Origin: Eutreptiella sp. 'Long Island Sound 2002'
Lineage: Eukaryota > Euglenozoa > Euglenophyceae > Eutreptiales > Eutreptiaceae
Length of the DNA: 64,000 nt
Reading direction: 5' to 3'
Assembly (NCBI GenBank): GCA_964036045.1
Contig: OZ038381.1
Coordinates: 146,763,596 to 146,827,595, forward strand
In this document: in pieces, positions 10,660-21,640 of the stretch
Layout of the letters: each line of letters opens with the position of its first letter
Position numbering within the stretch: position 1 is the stretch's first letter
Program-made: the position numbers and the translations under genes
The notes under the pieces: model-generated
The model's database searches: none
Seen by the model: the letters and a program-made list of their open reading frames with translations, nothing else
Told to the model about the DNA's origin: nothing

Positions 10660-12750
10660 TCTTTGCGTACCTGCAACCCCGTGCAGTACAACCAGTACAT
10701 CGGGGGGAGGGCAGAGGGCCTCCCCCCCCAGGGGGGCGGGGATTGCGTCCCAGTCCCGGGCCCAAACGTTCCTGGCCCCCTCTGCCCCCCGTGCGGGTTC
10801 CGCCCGCGGCTCCTGCACCTGCTGCGCCGGTGCTTCGCCGGAAACCCGCGCCGCTGGGGCGGCGGCCATCCGCGCCGGATCCGCCCGCGGCTCCCAGACC
10901 GCGGGAGCGGGGCCATGCGGGGCGCTGCCGTGCGGGCAGGGGGCCGGCCTGTGGGGGAGCCGGGGGGTCGGGGGGGGAATCAGGACCCCCATGTCGGGGT
11001 CGATGTTGTAGATGGGCTGCTGGTAGTGGTGGGCGTGGTGCGCAGGCATCTGCTTGATACCGGGGGGAATGCACCGCACCGCCTGGACGTCCGGCTGCGG
11101 GGGCGCCCAGCCCCCCTTCCCCTGTACTGTGCCCTGCCCTTCCCTTCCTGAGCCAGTGCTTTGTCCTGCCTGCCCTCGGGGGCCCATGTCAACCTTCCCC
11201 CCCTTGCCCCTGAGCCCCCTCCCTGCCCCCTGCCCTTGGTTCGGGTGCGCTCCCTCCCGCCTGCCCCCTGGCCCTTGTCTCGTGTCCCTACCTCTGTCAG
11301 CCACGCCCTTGCCTTTTCCGCTGGCGACCGCGTCCTTCCCGTGCCGTTGCCCGTGTCGCTTGCCGTGCCCTGTGTCCCTCCGTCCGCTGCCCGCGCCCTG
11401 GCCTGCCCGTCGTGCCTGTCCTTCGCCGCTGCTGCTTGCCCCCATGCCCTGCCTGTCCCCTTGCCCTCTGTCATCTCTGCGTGCGCTCTGGCCCGTCCCT
11501 TGCATCCGTCCCCTGTCGCTGCCGCTCGCTCCTGCGCCCTCTCCTGGTGCTTGTCCTCCTCCACTGCGTACCACGCTCCCTCTGTCGCCTTCTGCCCCTC
11601 ACCCCGCGCTTCCGTGGCCGGCACCCCGCCCCGCCCGATCGCCGTTCCCTCCCTCCTGGACCACGCGCAGAACATCTGGCTGCCGCTGCAGCTGCGCCAG
11701 CGTGATCCCCGGCGGCGTACGGTTGGGCGCCGGGGGGCGGACGGGCCGCGGCCTCCCCTCGGGGACGGTGGCCTTGGGCGGGTATGGCTTGGGGAGGCAG
11801 GTGTGCGTGTGGCTGGGCTTGGCGTGGGTGCCCTACTTGGCGCCCTTCCTGCCTTCCGCCGCGGCCGCGGCGGTCCCCGGCGAGGCTCTCGGGGCCCGTG
11901 CGGGGCCCGTCCCCCGTGCCAGCGGCGTGCCAGGGGACCTGGCGCGGCCGGCCAGGGTGGCGGCCGCATCCCGGGCCCCCCAAAGGGGCGGGGCGGCAGC
12001 GGCAGCAGCCTGGTCGGCAGGGGCGGCCTCCTAGGCCGGCACGGGTTCCTGGACCGGCGGCTCGGGGTCGTTAGGGGCCCCTTGGGGCTGCTCGGCCGGC
12101 GGCCCTACCGGTACTGCGGCCTCCGCCAGCTGCCGCTCCTCGCGCCCCGCGGGGGTTTCCCCCGCGCATCCTGGGGAGACGGGGGAGCGGGAGCGGAACC
12201 GGCGGTGGTGGCAGTCGTCCCTTTGGGGGGAGCCATCGGAGTCCGGCATCGCCGTTATCCTGGTAGGCATGCGTGGCCGCAGGCCTGGCCGCCCCACTAC
12301 CTCCGAGTGCATCAGTGGCGTGCCGTGTGCAGTGTAGTGTGGTGCTGTGAGGGGGGGGAGGGGGGGGGCGCTGGTGGTGGTGGTGGTTCCGGGCGGTCAG
12401 GGGTCGGTGGCCATCCACTGGCACTGGGGCGGGAGGCGGGCGAGCCACACGTCCCACTCGCCGCGCCACAGCTCCCAGTTTGGGGTGGGGCTCAGGGCCC
12501 TGGGCCCCCAGGGGTCGTTGAGTGGTGCCGGGGTTAGTCGCACAAGGTGGACCCCCGTAACGGCGGTGACCTCCTGGGTCCGCAGGAAGGCGTGCACGCC
12601 GTCCTGCGCCTTGGGCGCCAGGGGCGGGGCACGGGCTCTGCCCCGTAGAGGTGGGTGGGGCTGACCCCCAGGACCCGCTCCGGGTCCCCGCGGGTCGTGA
12701 CGACGAGGAGGAGCAGGGGGGTGCCTGGGCGCTCTTGCCAGAGGACCTGC
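10660..12750 (-). pseudogene. family Q Gly/Lys/Pro-rich ORF fragment
   Basis: The minus strand is T-poor and keeps long open frames. One (11,574-10,612) has a Gly/Arg/Lys-rich run (GKRHGQRHGK, SGKGKGVADRGRD) followed by a Pro-rich part. Further upstream is an Arg/Ser stretch (HHRRFRSRSPVSPG, near 12,230). The same features occur on the plus strand at 63.0-63.9 kb. It looks like a nucleic-acid-binding accessory ORF of the family Q LINE. Low complexity makes exact frames uncertain. Confidence 0.4.
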
Positions 12751-12799
12751 CCTCTGTGGTGGGCACCACTGGTCCTGGAGAGAAGGGCGGACAGGCGCG

Positions 12800-13194
12800 A
12801 GTCAACAAAACAAACGGGGCGGGGGAGGAAGGCAGAACAAGCCGAGAAAAAAAAAGGGGGAGGGGGGGGGGGAGGAGGAAAAGCAGGCCAGAAGGAAACA
12901 AACACCAAACCAAGCAGGCCGAGAGGACAAAAAAAAAAGCGGGGGCAGGAGGGCGGCACGGAGCGCCAAGGCCCAGGACACCCGGGGCCGGAACCGGGAG
13001 AAAGCAAGACACCGCAGGGGTGCAGGGAGAAGGAAGAAAGAAAAACGGGGGGCAAACGAAAAGAACAGGAAAGGGGCAACCCCAGCCCGGAGGGGGCCAA
13101 GGAAAGCAGAAGGACTAAGCGGCCACAGGAAAGGTGAGGCGCACCAAAACGCGCCCAGGAGACCGGCCCGCCTGACCCGGCCAAGAAGAGCGAG
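12800..13194 (+). repeat. family Q 3' region, conserved block
   Basis: The end of this purine-rich block (13,075-13,190) matches the reverse complement of about 43,680-43,800, with words such as GCAACCCCAGCCCGGAGG and CCGGCCCGCC. Both lie upstream, in element sense, of the 61-64-bp minisatellite and the 65-bp satellite. It is therefore a regular part of the family Q 3' region. No protein is supported. Confidence 0.6.
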
Positions 13195-13211
13195 CACACA
13201 CACACACACAC
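13195..13211. repeat. (CA)n microsatellite
   Basis: Eight and a half CA units at the end of the conserved block. Confidence 0.95.
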
Positions 13212-13784
13212 GGGACCGGGGCGTGGCGTCCTCCGACGCGAAAGGGGCAGTGTCGGCGTCCACACGAAACAGCCCCGGTGCACCGGCCGAGTCCCCCGTC
13301 GAAAGGCGGATGGTACGAGAAACCAGACGCGTCAGTGACCGGCCCCACACACGCAAACCACCGCAGCGCACGCAGCCCCAGACCGACGCTGGATGGACCC
13401 GCCAGGGACAACCGCATCACGGGGCCCCGAACGGGTACGACGCGGAGAGCGCCCACCGCCCTTGCCTCGGCAGGGGCCAGCGGTTCTCGGCCGGCCTTTG
13501 CTTGCCCCGCGCAGCCGCCCAGTACATCCGGGGGCAAAGGCCCTTGGTGTGGGGAAAGGCACAGTCGGGAAAGCCCACCAGAGCACCAAGAGCGACCGGA
13601 CCGGACGAGGCGCGGCGCACCACGCGGGGCCACGGGGCGCGCCAGAGAGGCACGCTGCCGGCCACAAGCACAGGAACACGCACACGAACAGGTGTCACGC
13701 AAGAACGGCCACTGGCCGCCGCAAGGCCGGACAGCGCGCACAACACGCAACGAAACAAGGCACACCAACAGGTGCCAGGCAAAA
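13212..13784 (+). other. family Q 3' region, unassigned spacer
   Basis: GC-rich, T-poor sequence with several overlapping open frames and no recognisable domain. About 95 bp at 13,250-13,345 reappear inverted at 16,598-16,692. The frames are attributed to T depletion and not called as genes. Confidence 0.5.
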
Positions 13785-13995
13785 CAGCTGCGGTCCGGAT
13801 GGACGTGTGCGGACCTGGCAGCGAACCCGGCCCCTGCCGGCTAATGAGCGGCCGCCGTCCAGATTGACGAGTGCGCGCCTGGCAGCGTACCCAGCCCCCG
13901 CTGGCTGCGAACCAGCCGCCGTCCGGATGGAGGTGCGCGCGCCCGGTGGGTACCCAGCCCCTGCCGGCTACAAATAGCCACCGTTTGGATGGATG
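13785..13995 (+). repeat. minisatellite B, about 64-bp unit
   Basis: Four imperfect units, each with a CGTCCGGATGGACG-like core followed by CAGCCCCTGCCGGCTA, start near 13,790, 13,854, 13,919 and 13,980. The same family occurs at 43,515-43,672 (minus) and 54,731-55,222 (plus). Confidence 0.85.
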
Positions 13996-14009
13996 AGTGC
14001 GCGCCCCGC

Positions 14010-15195
14010 TGCCACGCCCCACACACGCAACACAGCACACCCAGCGCACACCGGCGAACAGGAGCCAAGTGGAAGAAGACACGGCCAACACACTGGAATA
14101 GAGCGAGCACAACAGCAACCAGGAGCCAAGGGGCCGAGGACACCGCGCACCCAGCAGAACCGGCCCAGCGAGCACACCGGAGAACAGGAGCCAAGGGGCC
14201 TACGACACCGCACACACAACACAACACACGAACGTACACCGCGGTGAACAGAAGCAAAGTGGCCCGGGGCACCGCACACACAAAACAACACACCAAGCAT
14301 GGGCACCGGGGCACAGGAGCCACGTGGCCCAGGACACCGCAGACACAATACAACACGCTGAGCGAGCACACCGGTGAACAGGAGCCAGGTGGCCCCAGAC
14401 ACCGCACACACAACACAACGCGCCGAGCGGGCACGGCGGTGAACAGGAGCCAAGTTGCCCAGGACACCGCGCACGCAACACAACACGCCGAGCGAGCACA
14501 CCGGTGACCTGGAGCCAAGTGGCCCACGACACCGCACACGCAACACAACAGGCCGGGGGGACACATCGGTGAACAGGAGCCAAGTGGCTCAGGGCAGGGC
14601 GGACACGAAACAACACACGGAGCGGGCACACCGGTGAACAGGAGCCAAGTGGTTCGGGACAACGCTCACGCAACACAACGCACCGAGCCAGCACACCGGT
14701 GAACAGGAGCCAGATGGCAGAGCACACCGCAGACGCAACACGGCAAACCGAGCCGGCACACGGGTGAACAGGAGCCAAGTTGCCCAGAACATCGCACACG
14801 CGACACAACACACCGAGCGCGAACACCGGTGAACAGGAGTCAAGTGGCCCAGGACACCGCACACACGCAACCCAACGCACCGAGCCAGCACACCGGTGAT
14901 CAGGAGCCAACTGGCCCAGGACACCGCAAATGCAACACGACACACCGAGGGAGCACCTCGGTGAACAGGAGCCAAGTGTCCCAGGACACCGCACACGCAT
15001 TACAATGCAGCGGGAGAGCACATTGGTGAACAGGAGACAAGATGCCGAGGACACCGCACACGTGATGCAACACACCGAGCGGGCACACCGGTGAACAGGA
15101 GCAAAGTGTCCCAGGACACCGCACACACAACACAACGCACGGAGCGAGCACAACGGTGAACTTGAGCCAAGTGGCCCCAGGACACCGCACAAACG
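14010..15195 (+). repeat. 65-bp satellite A, degenerate array
   Basis: About 18 diverged units carry the core CACCGGTGAACAGGAGCC followed by GGCCCAGGACACCGCACAC. The sequence is the reverse complement of the near-perfect array at 39,685-43,500. Higher divergence suggests an older or less homogenised array. Confidence 0.9.
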
Positions 15196-15780
15196 TGCGC
15201 ACCTAGGGCGACCGAGGGACCGGCAACAACAAAACACACTGCATGGGTCGGGCACACTGGGGCAACCCAGCCGACCCAGCGGGCCAGCAGCAGGGGCGGT
15301 ACCCCAAGGCCGCTGGTCGGAGCCCGGCCAGGCTGCATCGGGGACCATGGCAAACGTCACCCGAAGCCATGGAAGCAACCGGTGACAGGCGAGCCGGTAC
15401 ACAGTCCAGGAGGGGGTTGCCTGCCGAGCAGCGGGGCCCCGCAACTCGAGCCACAGGCGTGAGGCGGTCGTACCGTAGACCCGCCGGAGCAATATCCCCT
15501 GTGGTGAGAGATACCTCAAACGGCTGGGCCGCCACCAGTGCTGCCACCCGAAGGAGGGGGCATGTTGCCCTACGCATGGACACATGTGGGAACACCCTCC
15601 CAGCCGGGATACCTGGAGTTGGTCACCGCGACACTGCCTTCGGAAGCACCTGCTGGAGCGGCTTAAGAGGCACCTGAACTAGGGCAGCGGGAGGGACGGG
15701 ACGTCCCCTTGGTAGGACCTTCTTCCTGCATTGTCCAAAGAGGCATCCGGAGCTCCCGAAGATACCTACCTACCTACCTG
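15196..15780 (+). repeat. family Q 3' tail ending in (ACCT)4
   Basis: The tail follows satellite A and matches 39,133-39,684 (minus) and 57,126-57,684 (plus). It holds the word CCCCTTGGTAGGACC, then GAGCTCCCGAAGAT, and ends with four ACCT units at 15,765-15,780. This is read as the 3' terminus of a LINE that ends in short tandem repeats instead of poly(A). Confidence 0.7.
15243..15677 (+). CDS. 144-codon ORF conserved in the family Q tail
   Basis: An Arg/Gly/Ala-rich frame starting MGRAHWGNPADPAG has a close 144-codon partner at 39,219-39,653 on the minus strand, with the same start and stop. The third tail copy (57.1-57.6 kb) has the frame broken. No family is recognised. The strand is T-poor, so an open frame may arise by chance; conservation of DNA alone could explain the match. 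Confidence 0.3.
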   Translation: MGRAHWGNPADPAGQQQGRYPKAAGRSPARLHRGPWQTSPEAMEATGDRRAGTQSRRGLPAEQRGPATRATGVRRSYRRPAGAISPVVRDTSNGWAATSAATRRRGHVALRMDTCGNTLPAGIPGVGHRDTAFGSTCWSGLRGT

Positions 15781-16019
15781 TGGTTGACATCTGTGTCGTA
15801 CTTTCCTGAATAAAAAAGCGGGTTTCTTACATCAAGAGGAACAACAAATCCGAAAATGGTGCAACTAGTGCGTACAAAGAGTATCGGCAACAACGGATAG
15901 GTGTTGAAAAACACCAATGATATGATGGAAATACTTCTTCCACCTTGAACCCATCACCATCATCACAGAATGGTGATCATGGTGTGACGATTGTGGTTCA
16001 TTAGTCTCCCAGGGTGGTG
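15781..16019. other. no recognised feature
   Basis: AT-richer sequence after the (ACCT)4 end. It contains CCTGAATAAAAAAG near 15,806, which resembles a poly(A) signal. No gene or repeat is seen. It may be the pre-insertion target. Confidence 0.4.
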
Positions 16020-16585
16020 GGAGATTGCCTCTCCTGACGAGAGCCGCCCCTGGCTCCTGCTCCCCTGGAGCAACGACCCTGGCTCCTGGGGTGCTCCGAC
16101 CCTGGCTCCTCAGGAGCACCGACCCTGAGGGGGCTCCTGAGGAGCACTGACCCTGGCGCACACGCTGGGGAAAAGCAACATATGAAATTTCATCACAACC
16201 ATTCCACTTCTAAATGCATACATCATGGAAGACACCATACATAGACCATAGTTGACTGTCAAATTTCGATTGTTTATCCCGAACCCCTTCGTCCTGCGGA
16301 GCAATGCCAACCTTTGACCCTAGCTCCTGAGGAGCCACGCCCCTAGCTCTTAAGGAGCAATGACCCTGGCTCCTTAGGAGCAGAATGCTTAACAAGACAA
16401 CCGCCGCTCCTGAGAATCGCCGACCCTGGAGGTGGTACAGGGTCGGTGCTCCTGAAGAGCATTTATCAGGGTCGGTGCTCCTGAGGAGCAGCACCAGGGT
16501 CGGTGCTCCTGAGGAGCCAGGGTCGGTGCTCCTGAGGAGCTGGCTCCTCGGGAGCAGGGTCGGCAATTCTCAGGAGCGGCCATCT
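16020..16585. repeat. array of short palindromes, two opposed halves
   Basis: About 15 copies of a palindrome near GCTCCTGAGGAGC are linked by ACCGACCCTG or its complement. The left part (to about 16,385) reads GACCCTGGCTCCT; the right part (16,430-16,580) reads the reverse, GCTCCTGAGGAGCAGGGTCG. The halves could pair as one large hairpin around 16,390-16,430, and each unit can fold on itself. No proteins are nearby that would make this CRISPR-like. Confidence 0.8.
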
Positions 16586-16597
16586 CCCACCTATATG

Positions 16598-16692
16598 TGG
16601 ACCCGGTCACTGACGCGTCCAGTTTCCCGTACCGTCCGTGGTTCGACGGGGGACTCGGCCGGTGCACCGGGGCTGTTTCGTGTGGACGCCTC
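16598..16692. repeat. dispersed 95-bp repeat, inverted copy of 13,250-13,345
   Basis: Words such as GTCACTGACGCGTC, GACGGGGGACTCGGCC and GGTGCACCGGGGCTGTTTCG match the reverse complement of the family Q spacer. The segment ends just where gypsy copy 2 begins (16,693), so it may mark a rearrangement junction. Confidence 0.65.
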
Positions 16693-17003
16693 CATCTAAT
16701 ACTTCATCTATGAGCAGGAATTGCTCGCGGGTATGCTGGTGCTATCCTCTCAGGCACGACCGTTGGGGAGTAACCCTGTGGTCTGGCTGTGCGACCAAGA
16801 GCCGGTCCGCACTTTCCAGAAGGGTCCCCCACCTGAGAAGGCCAAGCTACGGCGCTGCTGGACCTACCTCAGCCAACTACGGCTGACGGTACACCATATC
16901 CAGGGGGTGGGAGAACGAATGTGCAGACTACAACAGCCGCAACAACTTCGATGCCCTGATTGGTGCCCGGTCTGAAGCGCTGGCTAAGGAGGCGTTCAGC
17001 CCT
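16693..17003 (+). pseudogene. gypsy RNase H fragment, copy 2
   Basis: It starts YEQELLAGMLVLSSQARP and runs to VHHIQG, where a frameshift near 16,908 throws the frame off (copy 1 continues NECADYISR). The first catalytic residues are deleted. Confidence 0.8.
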
Positions 17004-17880
17004 ATGGAAGTGCACTTGGACCTCAACATGACGATGATAGGCCCCCTAGATGGACCCCAACAAGCGGAGTACCTGAAGAAGTTTGGGGATATCTACAAGC
17101 GCCTGGAGAAGCGCCTTGAACCCCTCCTGGTCAACCAAGAACAGTGGAAGAGGGACAAGAGCTACCTCCGGCACGAAAACCGCATCGTGGTACCCAGTCG
17201 GAGAGTCCCAGCGCTGCTGAAGTCGACCCATGAGTCCTGCGGTCATGTGGGTGCTGGCCGTACCCTGAGGCTATTCAAGCAGTGGTTCCACACTACGTGG
17301 ACTGATGACCAACTGCGGAAGACCCTCCAGCCTATCGTGGACAAGTGCCCGTGTAGGTCCTGCAAACCGGGAAATATTAGGGACAGAGGTCTCTACTTGA
17401 CCCTGCCCATCCCTCACTGTGCTAACAGTGATCTCTACGTGGACTACACGGATATGCCAAAGTTCGGGGGCTATGACTTGGCCCTCGTGGTAACCTGTTG
17501 GTTGACCAGTTTTACCAGGGTGTTCCCATGTACCAAGCACATTGCCGGGAGGGAGACTATCAAGATACTCCTGGAGGAGTGGTTTTGTGTCCATGGGGCG
17601 CCCAAAGAGATCAACTCCGATGAGGACGTACGAGTACGCTCAGATACCAGCTGGTACAAGACGGTCCTGAGATCTTTCAATGTACGGGTGTCTACGGGGA
17701 TCCCCTACTCTCACACGAGCAACCCCCTATGTGAGCGACAGATTCGTGTCCTCAAGGAGAATGTAAGGATATGGTGCAAAGCTGAACGCACCAGAGACTG
17801 AGTGAGACTACTCCCTGTCATATCCTTGATGATGAACTCCAATTAGATTTCGGCGACTGGCTACTCGCCCCATGAGCTAT
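17004..17880 (+). pseudogene. gypsy integrase, copy 2
   Basis: The zinc finger is intact: His in THESCGHVG with the second His, and the pair in CPCRSCK. The core keeps Asp in LYVDYTDMP, Asp in INSDEDV and Glu in NPLCERQIRVLKENV. Unlike copy 1 there is no stop after INSDEDV. Stops follow at 17,799 (after TRD) and about 17,845, so the C-terminal part is disconnected. Confidence 0.85.
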
Positions 17881-18614
17881 TCCTAGGACGCCCGGCGTGG
17901 TTCCTAAATGCTCCCTATGCAGAAGACACCCATTCTTCCGTGGGTGAGTGGGTCCAAGAGAAACAAGCAAAGATGGGCAAGGCCAAGGCTATGCTCCAGA
18001 GAGTGAGGGAGCGTCAGTGGAACAAGAAGAACAAGCACCGAGTACCTGCCACCTACCAAGAAGAAGACTGGGTGCTGGTGCACCACAGCCGACTACCCGC
18101 CTGGCCACGCTCTACCAGCGATGACCCATACTTTGGGCCCTACAAGATTCTATCTGTGGAGGGACACCGTATAACCGTGCGGCGTTCTCCCCGTCTAGGG
18201 GGGACTCTGGTGTGCGCTGCTCAACACCTGAAGCGCTACTATGATCCTCAAGACCTCTTTGGGGAAGAGTGGGAGCTGAACGACGAGGAAATCGCCGCCC
18301 TGTACCTACAAGGGGCTGCCAGCCCTATGGAAGTTGAAGGGGAACTCCCCGACGTGAACGCCGAGAAGATGGCTAATGAGGGCTTCTACCCGGTGAAGTC
18401 TGTCCTACGCCACCGCTATCGCCAGGGTTGGCGCTTCCTCACCCTCTGGGAAGGGTATGGAGTCGAAGAGGCCACCTGGGAGCCCTTCTCTGCGTTTGTT
18501 CTACTTGAGGGACGCCTAAACTCAGTTCTGGTAGACTACTTGTCCCAGAACAACCTTGGTGAGTTGCTGAGGCTCGCTGAGGCGCTTGCCTCGAAACCTA
18601 AAGCTAGGGACTGA
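17881..18614 (+). pseudogene. integrase C-terminus and chromodomain, copy 2
   Basis: The segment keeps the basic helix, the SH3-like part (EDWVLVHHSRLPAW, GPYKILSVEGHRITVR) and the chromodomain (YPVKSVLRHRYRQGWRF, WEGYGVEEATWEP). The chromodomain is closer to the consensus than copy 1, with WEGYG and TWEP kept. The stretch from 17,940 to the stop at 18,614 is open. Confidence 0.85.
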
Positions 18615-19580
18615 ACCTTACCCTTACCTGCCCCAGTGTATGTGTGAGTGTGCTACCCCTAACGCCCTGAGAGCAAGCCGCAGAAATGGTGTCCTAATTA
18701 TACCCAAGTCTGCACGCTTGCTAAACCTGGAGGATTGGCTTACCGGTGCCACGGGGTACGCCCCGGGTCTCTCCTCCCCTGTACGCCTAATTTCTGTGCT
18801 GGCGCAGAACCTTCGGGGAATACCCAGCGTACTAATCCAGGTATCATTTTCCCTACCTATCTGGCTACTACAGGGAGGGGTGGTCAAAGACCATGAAGGC
18901 TTGAAAGCGCCTATTTGCTACGATGGCCAAAATCTAGCCTAACCACGGCCACTGCCTACCAACCCCGCTAAAATTGCAGGAAAAGGGTGGGACAGTGACT
19001 CACGCACTACAGGTCCTACACACCCTACAGTGGCACCACCCTGGTGGGCGAGCACACCTGCAACTGGCTCAAGCCCCAACTCAGGACTACCACTCCTACA
19101 CACACGCTCTACTGGGTGGCGTCGAAGAAGGAGACACGAGCCCTAGCAGCTCACCTGTGAGATTGCAAGAAACACAAAGCTCCTAAGCATCTGTGGCCTA
19201 ACAGGGACGCCACAACGTGTTTTCCTGCTAGGGCTTGGAGGGAAGGGGTGCTCTTGTAGCGTGCACAGCGTGGATGTTGGCTGAGTCGCAGCTTGTTGTT
19301 TGTGTGATCAGCGCAGCGGCTTGGGACTGCAGCAGTTCATCCTGACCTTCCCACCTGAAGAACAAAGGCGGATGCAGGAGCGTCTGCAGCGGAGGAACCA
19401 AGACAGACTCCACGTGTTATACGCTTCTCAGTCTGCCCTATAATATGCTGTCTGCAAATGCCCCTGTCAAGCAAGGGAGCTTAAGAAAGTCCACCCGTTC
19501 CCTTATCAAACGTAGGGCGGAGCCCCTGGGTAACCTAAACAACGTTTACCGTGCGCATTTCGCGTGGCCTAACCTTTAAT
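18615..19580 (+). repeat. gypsy 3' flank, probably LTR, copy 2
   Basis: Homologous to 4,748-5,750. No open frame of note. It runs straight into the 2.1-kb repeat without the LINE seen in copy 1. Confidence 0.6.
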
Positions 19581-19584
19581 GCGT

Positions 19585-21640
19585 GTGTGAATGCACGAGC
19601 ATGCACGAGTTTACTATCAACGTGTCACAATCACTGTTTTTTCTCCTAATCTTACCCACAATCACGAACTCCACCAGGGGGTGGACCCACCTGGGCTTAC
19701 CTACCTTACTCACCGCTGGAGAGTGAAGCGAGGTGAGAGAAAAGGGGGACACAAGCGAGAAATGACGCTATGCATATGTGTGTATGTCTAATCACCCCCG
19801 ACTTACCTCTAATCATCTGCAATAATTCTAATCTATCCCTCTATCGTTTGTTAGCGTTGCTACAAGGCACGTTCACGGAGACACGAGTCGAGCAATGTGC
19901 ATGCTGCATACGAGACGAGCACACCTGTGGTTCATACCTGATTCAGTGAAGTCCTTCTGTTGATTTTCGAATTCTTGAATCCTGATTTCTTTCTGGCAGT
20001 GTGGGTGAGATCTTTATGTTTATTTATTAATGTATGTCTCGTCATTTTTGTCATTATACGTAACATACGTTTATAATCTTATTAAATCTTTATTTTCCGG
20101 CGCTTCGCTAGGAGCCGCTCCTGCGCGCCGCCTTTTTCTGCGTAAGAATTTCTTGATTTAAAAAATCAAGAGATGGCTACAAATTTCATAACAATGTGCA
20201 TCTGATGCACAATTGGATTCTGTTCAGGTATGTGCTTTCAGAAACATCCTAGGCCGTAATTTGACGGATTTGGGTGTTGTCGCCTGGCGTTTGCGTGAAT
20301 TCGTCCCTCATCCTCCCATTCCTCTGTTGTACAGACATCCTCGCAAAGCCTCGCTGAGTAGGCCGCTGTTCGGGCCCAAAAGCAGCAGCAGGAGACTGAA
20401 CCAGAACAACTACCCCTGCAAGGGGTAATTCAAATTAAACCAGCACACCCTCGCCCCAGTACCAGGACAGGTGTCTCCATCAGATTCCATGACACCTGGG
20501 TCGAGCGTCCTATGAGAGTCTGGCGTTGGGTTGTGTTACGCTGCAGCTTGGAGGGAGGGATGCAATTGCATATGGTCTTGGCATGCCCTATTCTAACCCC
20601 ACCAAGCCACAGGAACCCCTGCAGCGCCAAGAGTGCTGAGTGATCTGTTGGAAATTGATATTAACAATGCAGCAAGACTCGCTGGCCATGGTAGAGCACT
20701 CTTTTCCAGTATTAGGAAACTATAGGTATTTTACAGTAGGTGTGGAAACCAAGGAAAGGCTAAGAAAAAATCCCTTTTTCGTGAAGATGCGACAGTGTTG
20801 GCCACCACAGCACAGTGGGGGAGTAAGAAAAAGTGCTTTTCCAATGCTTTAGGGTATACGTTAGTTGTACTAGAGGTGCTCTAAGCACTCATGCATTTTC
20901 ATCTTAGTATTGGCCTAAGCAAAATGGGTGATAACAAATTTTGTCCTATGGAACCAAAAACTAAATCAGGATCTTCTGTGGACCCCTTAATCCCCAAGCA
21001 GTGGGCACTAAAGCATCTTTCCGTTGGTGACTGAGGCACTGAGATACTCAAGGCAGAGCCTATGAGCTTATCTATGTTTTCTCATGAATTCTTAGCTATC
21101 CTAGTGGTATTCACCCTAGGGGGCTGGGGCACCTCTTTTTGAGAGGTCCTGGGTTCAGAACCCAGTCAGCCTAGCTGTGTAGGATTATCCCATGTGACAT
21201 GACAGTGACCTCAGCGCCACAAGCCGTGCCACCTCAGCACCCATGGGACCCAAAAACAAAGAGTGCACATCTCAGGATGGAACTACGGATGAGAGTGAGC
21301 CCTTCGGGCAGCTTTTCACTCAGCTTTTCCCAAGCATGTAAAATATTTCATGCGCAGTTGCAATGTATGCTAATTGCTGTGGTCTATTGTTGAAAGTTGT
21401 CTCTATCTAACTCTTTGTGACTGCAGCCCTTCATGCTTTGATCCTGTTTACCTTCTACTTGCTTATCTCTGGCTTGGGTTATCCTGGAGTGGTTGTATTT
21501 CATCAATAAAACATTTTCCTCATCAGAAACAAGCAGCAGGAACCCTACACCAGCAGCAAGCAGCAGGAGAGGCACAACAAAAGCACAGTGTTGAAATCAC
21601 CATAAAACGTTTTCACGGTCTGGTATAAGAAGGTCCGTAG
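19585..21640 (+). repeat. 2.1-kb dispersed repeat, copy 2
   Basis: Matches 8,476-10,655. No gene is recognised. The tRNA-like block at 21,091 is better preserved than in copy 1. Confidence 0.75.
21091..21178 (+). ncRNA. tRNA-like element, copy 2
   Basis: Same box A and anticodon arm as at 10,131. Here the T-arm pairs fully: CTGGG-TTCAGAA-CCCAG. The acceptor ends do not pair well and only one base separates the anticodon and T arms, so a working tRNA is unlikely. Confidence 0.5.

Larger units (their letters stand above)
16693..19580 (+). mobile_element. Ty3/gypsy chromodomain element, copy 2 (5'-deleted)
   Basis: This copy begins abruptly inside RNase H, so the RT and everything upstream are missing. 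RNase H end, integrase and chromodomain are close to copy 1. A 1-nt shift near 16,908 and stops near 17,799 and 17,845 break the frame. The 3' flank continues without interruption into the 2.1-kb repeat, giving the reference state for the insertion in copy 1. Confidence 0.85.

Noticed and set aside
16020-16585. CRISPR array
   Set aside because: Repeats are only about 13 bp, linkers are conserved and not unique, orientation flips, and the context is eukaryotic with no cas genes.
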